Positions 17,054 to 24,170 of a stretch of 64,000 bases of DNA are shown in pieces. Within the stretch, counting starts at the first letter, position 1. Each line of letters starts with the position of its first letter. Made by a program: the position numbers and the translations under genes. Below the pieces are notes generated by a model. The model searched no databases, was not told the origin of the DNA, and was given only the letters and a program-made list of their open reading frames with translations. The stretch comes from an uncultured Lachnospiraceae bacterium (GTDB lineage Bacteria > Bacillota > Clostridia > Lachnospirales > Lachnospiraceae), in assembly GCA_902779395.1 (NCBI GenBank), contig CACZBK010000003.1:62001-126000 (forward strand), written 5' to 3'.

Positions 17054-18067
17054 ATGGCAAAGATAGGAATGATAGGTGCAGGCAGCTGGGGAATAGCTTT
17101 GTCATGGCTGTTGGCAAACAACGGGCACGAGGTATGCGTGTGGTCGGTATTGCAGGATGAGATCGACATGCTCAATAAAGAACGTGAGCATAAGGACAAG
17201 CTCCCGGGAGTAAAGCTGGGAGATGCCATATCCTTTACTACAGTGCTGGAGGATGCGTGCAGGGATAAGGAACTGATAGTGATGGCGGTACCTTCTATCT
17301 TCATCAGAAAGACTGCTTCGCAGATGAAGCCCTTCATTCCCGAAGGCCGCATAGTGGTAAATGTGGCAAAGGGTATAGAAGAGAGCACACTGCTGACTCT
17401 TGATAAACAGATAAAGGAAGAGATACCCCAGGCAGAAGTAGCTGTGCTTTCCGGCCCCACTCACGCCGAGGAAGTGGGACGCGGCATGCCCACTACCATA
17501 GTGGCGGCGGCTAAGAAGAAAGCCACTGCAGAGTATGTGCAGGAGATCTTTTCTTCAGAGGTGTTCCGTGTTTATACTTCGCCCGATGTACTGGGCGTTG
17601 AGCTGGGGGCAGCGCTCAAGAATGTGGTAGCGCTGGCAGCAGGTATGGCAGATGGTCTGGGTTACGGTGATAATACAAAGGCTGCGCTGATCACCAGAGG
17701 TCTGGCAGAGATAAGCCGTCTGGGAATAGCTATGGGCGGCAAGGCAGAGACTTTTGCAGGTCTTACCGGAATGGGCGATCTCATCGTTACCTGCGCTTCG
17801 GTTCATTCAAGAAACCGTAAAGCAGGTTTCCTGATGGGACAGGGCAAGACGGCTCAGGAAGCCATGGACGAAGTAAAGATGATAGTTGAGGGCGTTTATT
17901 CCGCAAAAGCCGGAAAAGCGCTTGCAGAAAAATACGGCATCGAGATGCCTATCGTTGAGCAGGTGAACCATATACTCTTTGACGGAAAGGCTGTAAAGGA
18001 TGCAGTGAAAGAGCTTATGACCAGAGACCGCAAGTCAGAGCATAACGAGCTTCCTTTTGAGGAATGA
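17054..18067 (+). CDS. gpsA: NAD(P)-dependent glycerol-3-phosphate dehydrogenase
   Basis: Reduces dihydroxyacetone phosphate to sn-glycerol-3-phosphate for phospholipid synthesis. The N-terminus I-G-M-I-G-A-G-S-W-G is the dinucleotide-binding G-x-G-x-x-G variant. S-G-P-T-H-A-E-E-V near 136 and the catalytic Lys of A-L-K-N-V near 189-193 are typical. The substrate-binding R-N-R-K...G near 255 follows. Length 337. It is 14 bases downstream of plsY with a GGGGGAAAA SD, so it probably shares the der-plsY transcript. Confidence 0.97.
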   Translation: MAKIGMIGAGSWGIALSWLLANNGHEVCVWSVLQDEIDMLNKEREHKDKLPGVKLGDAISFTTVLEDACRDKELIVMAVPSIFIRKTASQMKPFIPEGRIVVNVAKGIEESTLLTLDKQIKEEIPQAEVAVLSGPTHAEEVGRGMPTTIVAAAKKKATAEYVQEIFSSEVFRVYTSPDVLGVELGAALKNVVALAAGMADGLGYGDNTKAALITRGLAEISRLGIAMGGKAETFAGLTGMGDLIVTCASVHSRNRKAGFLMGQGKTAQEAMDEVKMIVEGVYSAKAGKALAEKYGIEMPIVEQVNHILFDGKAVKDAVKELMTRDRKSEHNELPFEE

Positions 18068-18076
18068 TGAGGGGCT

Positions 18077-19885
18077 TTGAATAAAAACAGTAGTTACAGA
18101 ATAATATTGATCATTATCATGGTAGCCTGCTTTGCTTTATTCCTGTATTGGGGATTCAGGAAGGAAGGCTATCATGTTGATGAGATGTATATGTACGGTA
18201 CAGCCAACAGCGAGTACCTGCCCTTTATGCATATGGGAGAGCAGGAGTATTCTGTCAAAGACTGGATGAAGGAATACGGCGCAGGAGAAAACCCAATAGA
18301 CCTGTTCCGCAATCTTTCAAAAGATATTTCGATACTTAAAGCAAACGGCTGGGATATAAAGGGCAGTGAGATATACGCGGCGTATTCCCGGGCAAGGGAG
18401 TGCAGCAATGATATTTACAGCACTACCTGGATGAGCGGGCAGGCTTATAAAGATTACATTGCAGTAAGCGATACCAATCGTTTTAATTACATTTCCGTTC
18501 TCTATAATTTTCGCGGGGATAATCACCCGCCGCTGTATGCGCTGCTTTTGCATACTATCTGTTCCGTATTTCCGGGTGTATATTCCAAGTGGTTCGGCCT
18601 GGGGCTCAATATAGTTATAGGTTTATTATGCATATTGCTTTTATATAAAACCGTTGATAAGTTTCTTGGCGGCAGAAATGCCGCTGTAATGGCGGCAGCA
18701 CTCTACGGCCTGAGCGCGGCAGCGGCCATAACGGCTTCGTACATCAGGATGTATTCCCTGGTCACGCTTATGGTAACAGGCGTGGCTTATGCGCATCTTG
18801 ATCTTGCATCCAAAAACTGGGAGTGGGATAAGAAGGACAGGCGCAAAGTGGTATTCTTTACTCTCTGCGCATATCTTTCACAGTATTATTCTGTGATATA
18901 TATATTTGGCATAGCCATGGTTTGCGTGATCGTAATGCTGGCGCAGAAAAAACTGAAGAATGCGCTGCGTTATATCCTTACCATGGGGATCACCGGGGCA
19001 GCGGGGATAGTAATGTGGCCGTTTTCTTTAAAGGCTGTGTTTGCGGGATCACGCGGTGCTGAATCGATAGGCGGCTTCTTTTCGCTTGAAGGAACCAAGG
19101 ACAGGCTTGGAACTATGCTATATGTACTGGTTCATAACTGCCTGGGTATACCGGAGTGGCTGTTTTTGATACTTGTTATTGCGGTTGCTGTTTTGATCAC
19201 TATCATTATGATAAGGAATAAGCAGGCTGAAGACAGATCACGCATTGAACGCGCGTTTATCGTGATAGTACCCTTTGTGATCTATTTCGTATGTATTTCC
19301 AAGATGGCGCCTTATCTGGTGGATCGTTATATCATGTGCATAATGCCCTGGTGCGGAACGCTGCTTTTATGCGGCATGATGCTCGTGATAAAGCGTCTGA
19401 AGCTTAACAGTAAAGCAACTGTTGCTGTAATGGCGGGCTGCTATATCCCCCTGCTGGTATTTTCAAACAGCCTGATTGTGGGAAATGGTGAGATTTATCC
19501 CGGTGGACAGGAACGTGATATGATAGCCGCTGATACCGATTGTATCTATATCCTTCCGGATGGCTGGTGGAACGAAAGCGCTGAAGATACCCTGCTTTTA
19601 TCAAAATGCAGGGATACCGCGGTGGTATTTGAAGGAAATGCGGAGATGCTTGCCGGTACTTATGATGCTCCAGCAGGATCGGAGCTTTTAATGGTGGTAC
19701 ACAGAGGCGTAGAGGCTAAAGATAATATTGATGTGATAGCAGACAGCCTTGCGGCTGAAGCCAAAGGGCTGACAGAGACGTCGCGTGAAAGCGTCCGCGG
19801 CAATACCTGGATACATTATAAGGTGGAAGAACGTGAGGACGCGGCGGGGGATCCTTCAAATACGGCAGGCATCATTGATCCGTAG
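18077..19885 (+). CDS. Multi-span membrane glycosyltransferase-like protein (GT39/PMT type)
   Basis: A 602-residue protein with an N-terminal membrane segment at about 9-27, then a loop with Y-H-V-D-E-M-Y near 32-38. This Asp-Glu in the first outer loop is the usual catalytic motif of lipid-linked-sugar GT-C enzymes. About ten more hydrophobic segments run from residue 150 to 465, and a soluble C-terminal domain of about 130 residues ends it. The start is a TTG after GAGG; no nearer ATG keeps the first span. Donor and acceptor are unknown. It follows gpsA by nine bases and may be on the same transcript. Confidence 0.7.
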   Translation: MNKNSSYRIILIIIMVACFALFLYWGFRKEGYHVDEMYMYGTANSEYLPFMHMGEQEYSVKDWMKEYGAGENPIDLFRNLSKDISILKANGWDIKGSEIYAAYSRARECSNDIYSTTWMSGQAYKDYIAVSDTNRFNYISVLYNFRGDNHPPLYALLLHTICSVFPGVYSKWFGLGLNIVIGLLCILLLYKTVDKFLGGRNAAVMAAALYGLSAAAAITASYIRMYSLVTLMVTGVAYAHLDLASKNWEWDKKDRRKVVFFTLCAYLSQYYSVIYIFGIAMVCVIVMLAQKKLKNALRYILTMGITGAAGIVMWPFSLKAVFAGSRGAESIGGFFSLEGTKDRLGTMLYVLVHNCLGIPEWLFLILVIAVAVLITIIMIRNKQAEDRSRIERAFIVIVPFVIYFVCISKMAPYLVDRYIMCIMPWCGTLLLCGMMLVIKRLKLNSKATVAVMAGCYIPLLVFSNSLIVGNGEIYPGGQERDMIAADTDCIYILPDGWWNESAEDTLLLSKCRDTAVVFEGNAEMLAGTYDAPAGSELLMVVHRGVEAKDNIDVIADSLAAEAKGLTETSRESVRGNTWIHYKVEEREDAAGDPSNTAGIIDP

Positions 19886-19916
19886 TAGAGGGGATAATAA
19901 GGAAAGAAGTTATGAA

Positions 19917-20243
19917 ATGAAAAAGGAAATAAAGAACAAAGGAATAAAATGTGTTGCAGCGGTCTGCCTGTGTGCTTCGCTTGCAGCATGCGGAAAGGAT
20001 TCGCAGCCTGATATGCCGGCGGAAAGCGCGGTAACGGAAAGCAACGGTCATGCTTCTGAACTGCTGGCATCGGCGTCAGGAAGCAAAAGAAAGGTCATAA
20101 TCGATACGGATACAGGTGCGGATGATGCGTCAGCGCTTATACTGGCTGCGATCCCTGTATATAAAAAAGAACGGTTCCGTTTTGTAAAAACCGTTCTTTT
20201 TTTATGCATTTTCATTTGGCAGTTATGCCAGATATTTCTTTAA
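19917..20243 (+). pseudogene. Truncated lipoprotein nucleoside hydrolase
   Basis: The frame encodes a lipoprotein signal (basic start, hydrophobic run, S-L-A-A-C with the lipidated Cys at residue 23), a Ser/Glu-rich spacer, and then V-I-I-D-T-D-T-G-A-D-D-A near residues 61-72. That is the calcium-binding Asp cluster opening inosine-uridine nucleoside hydrolases. The homology stops about ten residues later. The last 30 codons read through the terminator hairpin at 20163-20202 and into the antisense end of uxuB. Roughly 250 residues of a normal enzyme are missing, so it is most likely a 3'-deleted pseudogene. Confidence 0.75.
20163..20202. terminator. Bidirectional intrinsic terminator
   Basis: AAAAAAGAACGGTT (20163-20176) pairs perfectly with AACCGTTCTTTTTT (20189-20202) across a 12-base loop, with A and T runs on both sides. 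It serves uxuB on the minus strand and whatever reads through the nucleoside hydrolase remnant on the plus strand. Confidence 0.9.
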
Positions 20244-21839
20244 AGTAGCCTCAACGCAGCCTGTACCGGCGGAGAGTTCAGCAAAGTAGTTCTTTACTGT
20301 GTCAGCCATGCCGATGGCGCACAGATCAACACCGAAGATCTTATCATTCTTAAGAAGCCCGTCAAGCTTTGAAAGATCCTTATCCTCAGCGGAAAGCTCA
20401 TAGCCGGCTACGAAAGGCTTTACGGTATCCAGCAGCGGATCGGGACTTAAGTCAAATGTATTTCCCTTATCATCCAAAGCCATCAGATAACGCAGCCAGC
20501 CTGCAAATACAAGCGGGATGAACTTAAGCGACTTAACATCCAGGGTGCTGCTCTTTTCATATGCCTTGATCGTCTCGCCAAAGCGGATAGGCAGTTTCTG
20601 TGAAGTGTCGCATGCGATCCTCTGAGGGGTATCCGGCATGAACGGATTGGGGATGCGTACGTTAACTACGGTATCAATGAATTCTCTGGGAACTATGATG
20701 CCGGGATCTACAACAACGGGAAGACCTTCGACATAACCGACATTCTCAATGAATTTTTTGAGCAGAGGATTCTTCATCTCATCGGCGATGAGAGTGTAGC
20801 CCAGCAGACAGCCGTATACAGCCAGCGTAGTATGCAGGGGATTTAAGCAGGTGCAGACTTTCATCTTTTCAACTTTATCAACGGTTTCACGTTCGGTAAA
20901 GATGATGCCGGCCTTATCCAGGGGAGGCCTGCCGCCCGGAAAAGCATCTTCTATAACCAGATATTCGCATTCTTCGGCGTTTACAAAAGGTGCGATATAA
21001 GTATTCTTTGAAGTGATCACGGGCTCAAGATTCTCCATGCCGTCGTCAAGGAGCATCTTTTCAACCTTTGCATCCGGTCTGGGGGTGATCTTGTCGATCA
21101 TGCTCCAGGGGAAGGAAACCTTAGACCTGTCATTCACATATGCAAGGAAATCCTTATCGGCAAGCCCTGCAGCGCACCATTTTTCAGCAAAGGCATTAAC
21201 CGCTGCATAAAGTTTATCGCCATTGTGAGAGCAGTTATCCATGCTGACCATGGCAATGGGGAGCTTTCCGTTTTCAAATCTGGTATAGAGCAGAGATACC
21301 ACCTTGCCCAGATAACTTGCGGGTTTAGCGGGGCCGTTCTCAAGATCGGCTGCAACGGAAGGGAGCAGTTCGCCTGCACCGTTTACCAGACTGTAGCCTT
21401 TCTCGGTGATGGTAAAGCTTGCCATCTGAAGAGAGGGATTTTTGAAGATCTCCTTTAAGCGGCCGTATTCCGCCTCATTTTCAGAGTCCAATATAAGGGA
21501 CTCCATGATAGAGCCGACCACTGTCTTTTCCACGCTGCCGGAAGCCTTGAGTGTAGCCAGCAGGCTTAAGTTGTCATGAGGCCGGTTGCTCTTTTCAATG
21601 ATCTCGTAATCATATCCTTCAGCAGCTATCAGACCGGTATCGCATATGCCGCTGTTTAACAGATTCTGCATCACATTTGCCTGGAAAGCGCGGAAGATAT
21701 TGCCCGCGCCGAAGTGGATCCATGCAGGTCTTTCATAAGTATTCTTTTTTACTGTTTCATAATCGAAAGCGGGAAGCTTATAACCCTTGCTTTCATATTC
21801 TGCTTTGCCTTCCCTGATACCCTGTAAAGTCAGTTTCAT
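20223..21839 (-). CDS. uxuB: Mannitol dehydrogenase family oxidoreductase, probable fructuronate reductase
   Basis: A 538-residue polyol or hexuronate dehydrogenase. An N-terminal segment is followed by I-H-F-G-A-G-N-I-F-R-A-F near 42-53, the dinucleotide-binding start of this family. I-V-P-R-E-F-I-D-T-V and M-D-N-C-S-H-N-G sit in the middle and C-terminal domains. The reaction inferred is D-fructuronate to D-mannonate with NADH. The gene lies directly downstream of uxuA, which acts on the product, and this context favours UxuB over mannitol dehydrogenase or tagaturonate reductase. A strong hairpin separates the two genes; a terminator follows. Confidence 0.88.
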   Translation of the reverse strand: MKLTLQGIREGKAEYESKGYKLPAFDYETVKKNTYERPAWIHFGAGNIFRAFQANVMQNLLNSGICDTGLIAAEGYDYEIIEKSNRPHDNLSLLATLKASGSVEKTVVGSIMESLILDSENEAEYGRLKEIFKNPSLQMASFTITEKGYSLVNGAGELLPSVAADLENGPAKPASYLGKVVSLLYTRFENGKLPIAMVSMDNCSHNGDKLYAAVNAFAEKWCAAGLADKDFLAYVNDRSKVSFPWSMIDKITPRPDAKVEKMLLDDGMENLEPVITSKNTYIAPFVNAEECEYLVIEDAFPGGRPPLDKAGIIFTERETVDKVEKMKVCTCLNPLHTTLAVYGCLLGYTLIADEMKNPLLKKFIENVGYVEGLPVVVDPGIIVPREFIDTVVNVRIPNPFMPDTPQRIACDTSQKLPIRFGETIKAYEKSSTLDVKSLKFIPLVFAGWLRYLMALDDKGNTFDLSPDPLLDTVKPFVAGYELSAEDKDLSKLDGLLKNDKIFGVDLCAIGMADTVKNYFAELSAGTGCVEATLKKYLA

Positions 21840-21887
21840 TTTTTCGACCTTTCTGCCTGAATAGCAGGCGTATATGCTTATTGTTAC

Positions 21888-21913
21888 AACCGGCGCATTT
21901 TACTGCGCCGGTT
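21888..21913. other. Intercistronic hairpin between uxuA and uxuB
   Basis: AACCGGCGCA (21888-21897) pairs with TGCGCCGGTT (21904-21913), a ten-base GC-rich stem. On the minus strand it sits just after the uxuA stop and lacks a T run, so it is more likely an mRNA-stabilising or attenuating element than a full terminator for uxuA. Confidence 0.6.
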
Positions 21914-21917
21914 TCTT

Positions 21918-22985
21918 TCATTTATGTGATTTGCAGATCGCTTCCCACAGACCGTTAAGATAGGTAGCACCAAGCGCTCTGTCATATAAGCCGTAGCCGG
22001 GCATGGCCACCTCATCCCAGATCATACGGCCGTGGTCGGGACGGATGGGGCCGTCGAAGCCTATATCATATAGTGCCAGCATTATCTCATACATATCAAA
22101 GGTACCGTCGCTTGAAAGATGGGCGGATTCTTCAAAATCGGTAGGAGAGTTGAACTTTAAGTTGCGAACATGTGCGAAGTGGATGCGGCCTTTTAAGGAA
22201 CGGATCATATCGGGCAGATCGTTCTCAAGATTGGTTCCGTAAGAACCGGAGCAGAAGGTCACACCATTGTGCGGGTTGTCCACCATCTTCATCATGCGCA
22301 GGATATTCTCCTTATTGATGATGATACGGGGAAGTCCGAAGACGCTCCAGGCGGGATCGTCCGGATGTATAGCCATGTTGATGTCATATTTGTCGCACAC
22401 AGGCATGATACGCTCAAGGAAGTATTTTAAATTAGCGAAGAGTTTTTCATCGTCAACTTCCTTATACATCTCAAAAAGTTCCTTGATGTGTTCCATGCGC
22501 TCAGGTTCCCAGCCGGGAAGGATAGCACCGTTTGCATCGGAGCTGATGGATGCGAACATCTCCTCGGGTTTTAATGCATCCACTGCTTCCTGGGTGTAGG
22601 CAAGTACCGTGGAACCGTCGGGACGTACTCTTGCAAGCTCGGTCCTGGTCCAGTCAAATACGGGCATGAAGTTGTAGCATACCATGTGGATGCCGGCCTG
22701 ACCAAGGCGCTCCAGCGTAGTGATGTAGTTGTCGATATATTTATCGCGGTCCGGAGTACCTACCTTGATAGCATCGTGAACGTTAACACTTTCTATACCG
22801 GTAAGCTCAAGGCCGGCATCCTCGATCTCTTTCTTAAGAGCAAGGATATCATCCATCTCCCAGACTTCACCGGGAGCAGTACCATAGAGAGTGGAGATCA
22901 CGCCGGTAACCCCGGGGATCTGGCGTATCTGTTTTAATGTTACTGTGTCATACTTGCTGCCATACCAGCGAAGAGTCATCTGCAT
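21918..22985 (-). CDS. uxuA: Mannonate dehydratase
   Basis: Dehydrates D-mannonate to 2-keto-3-deoxygluconate in glucuronate catabolism. The start at 22985 is chosen because AGGAGG lies eight bases upstream on the minus strand; the longer frame runs through the divergent promoter. The 355-residue product begins M-Q-M-T-L-R-W-Y-G, carries H-P-D-D-P near the middle, C-S-G-S-Y-G, and R-P-D-H-G-R near the C-terminus, all standard UxuA metal- and substrate-binding segments. It is followed by uxuB and faces an AraC regulator and a xylan-type glycosidase gene. Confidence 0.96.
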   Translation of the reverse strand: MQMTLRWYGSKYDTVTLKQIRQIPGVTGVISTLYGTAPGEVWEMDDILALKKEIEDAGLELTGIESVNVHDAIKVGTPDRDKYIDNYITTLERLGQAGIHMVCYNFMPVFDWTRTELARVRPDGSTVLAYTQEAVDALKPEEMFASISSDANGAILPGWEPERMEHIKELFEMYKEVDDEKLFANLKYFLERIMPVCDKYDINMAIHPDDPAWSVFGLPRIIINKENILRMMKMVDNPHNGVTFCSGSYGTNLENDLPDMIRSLKGRIHFAHVRNLKFNSPTDFEESAHLSSDGTFDMYEIMLALYDIGFDGPIRPDHGRMIWDEVAMPGYGLYDRALGATYLNGLWEAICKSHK

Positions 22986-23144
22986 TATACTTTCCTCCTG
23001 TTTATTATATGAAACTTTACTATAGATGATAATATTGATTTCAATCTGTAATACTAGTATACTACTTAAAATAAATGCTTGAAAAGGATAAGTATTGCTA
23101 CAAAACATGCAAAAATTGCTCTGCTTAAGAGACGGGGGATAATA
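22986..23144. promoter_or_regulatory. Divergent regulatory region between uxuA and the AraC gene
   Basis: This AT-rich interval holds two overlapping perfect palindromes, ATACTAGTAT (23051-23060) and TAGTATACTA (23055-23064). The second resembles the TNGTATACNA half-site pattern of FadR/UxuR-type GntR regulators. On the minus strand TATACT (within this palindrome) is preceded by TTCAAG at 16 bases, a plausible uxuA promoter overlapped by the palindrome. The AraC SD GGGGGAT lies at its right edge. Confidence 0.5.
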
Positions 23145-24038
23145 ATGGGAGATACGAAAGCACAGAAGGATAAAGAAAATGTATCCGAGAGGAGGATACG
23201 CAGGCTTCCGGCAAGTGAAGAAAGGCAGTATATGATAGACCGGGATTACGAGGTTTTTGAAAAAGAAGGTATTCCCACGGGAGCGATGGCCTTTCACTAT
23301 CATAATTATTTTGAGATCCTGTATGTGCTGGAAGGAGAATATTCTTCGATGATAGAGAATCAGAGTTATCATCTGCATAAAGGTGATTTTCTGCTGATAG
23401 AACAGAATGTCATGCATAAGTATCAGCCTGCGGACAGCAGCGCGGACTCAAAACGTATCATACTCTGGGTAACACAGAATTTTCTTAAGGAGCTGGCAGA
23501 CCCGGGGCAGGATCTTTCGGAATGTTTTCATCTTACAGAATCAAGAGCCTGGCATTTCCCGGTCTATTATGAAGAGATGCTTAGAGGATATCTGCTTAAG
23601 CTGGCCATGAGCGGGGCGCCGGAAGGACTCAGACGGACCATGGACCGCGGGTATCTTACATTGTTTTTTGCATATATTAACATGCTCTGCGGAAGGAAAG
23701 AATCACAGCTGCTGGGAGAACATGTTGCGGAACATCCGCTCGTAAAACAGGTGGGACAGTATGTAGAAGAACATATGGAAGAGCCGGTTACCGCCGATCA
23801 GCTTGCGGAAGTAGTGCATATGAGCAAATATCATTTCCTGAGAAAATTTAAAAAGCTGACAGGTGTTACGCCACATTCATTTGTGATAAACAAGAAGCTG
23901 ATCCGTGCCTGTGAGCTGTTGTCGTCAGGTGAAGCGGTAGCTAATGTCTGGCAGAAAACCGGATTTGCGGATTATTCTGTTTTTTTACGCAATTTCCATA
24001 CTTCCTTCGGAGTATCTCCCGGGAAATTCCGGGGATGA
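23145..24038 (+). CDS. AraC family transcriptional regulator
   Basis: A 297-residue regulator. Residues about 40-130 form a cupin sensor domain with A-F-H-Y-H-N-Y-F-E-I-L-Y near 48-59 and H-K-G-D-F-L-L-I near 82-89. Two helix-turn-helix units occupy the last 100 residues, with M-S-K-Y-H-F-L-R-K-F-K near 227-237 and the closing G-F-A-D-Y-S-V-F-L-R-N-F. The start ATG at 23145 follows GGGGGAT; upstream Met codons lack an SD. It is divergent from uxuA-uxuB and upstream of a GH120-like gene, so it probably responds to a xylo- or uronate oligosaccharide. Confidence 0.92.
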   Translation: MGDTKAQKDKENVSERRIRRLPASEERQYMIDRDYEVFEKEGIPTGAMAFHYHNYFEILYVLEGEYSSMIENQSYHLHKGDFLLIEQNVMHKYQPADSSADSKRIILWVTQNFLKELADPGQDLSECFHLTESRAWHFPVYYEEMLRGYLLKLAMSGAPEGLRRTMDRGYLTLFFAYINMLCGRKESQLLGEHVAEHPLVKQVGQYVEEHMEEPVTADQLAEVVHMSKYHFLRKFKKLTGVTPHSFVINKKLIRACELLSSGEAVANVWQKTGFADYSVFLRNFHTSFGVSPGKFRG

Positions 24039-24091
24039 TACGCCGGATAGCTGATGACAAAAAATGATATGTACTTAAGTCTGAAAAATGT

Positions 24092-24120
24092 TTGACGCTG
24101 CAGGCGTAAATTCATATCAT
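24092..24120 (+). promoter_or_regulatory. Putative promoter of the GH120-like gene
   Basis: TTGACG (24092-24097), a 17-base spacer, then TATCAT (24115-24120). It lies between the AraC gene and the GH120-like gene, so the latter has its own start of about 45 bases of leader. The SD GAGGAGG is at about 24158-24164. Confidence 0.65.
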
Positions 24121-24170
24121 ATATGTATGTATCTAACCTGATGTTATCCTGACAGAAGAGGAGGAAAATC

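Noticed and set aside
23079..23144. Longer N-terminus of the AraC regulator from 23079
   Set aside because: No SD at that start; GGGGGAT immediately precedes the ATG at 23145.
22986..23417. Longer N-terminus of UxuA reaching 23417
   Set aside because: The extension runs through the divergent promoter, is Phe/Ile/Lys-rich, and the AGGAGG at 22994-22999 fits the shorter start.
24053..24070. GACAAAAAATGATATG shared with 33902-33917 as a regulatory site
   Set aside because: A single AT-rich match without symmetry or common gene function; likely chance.
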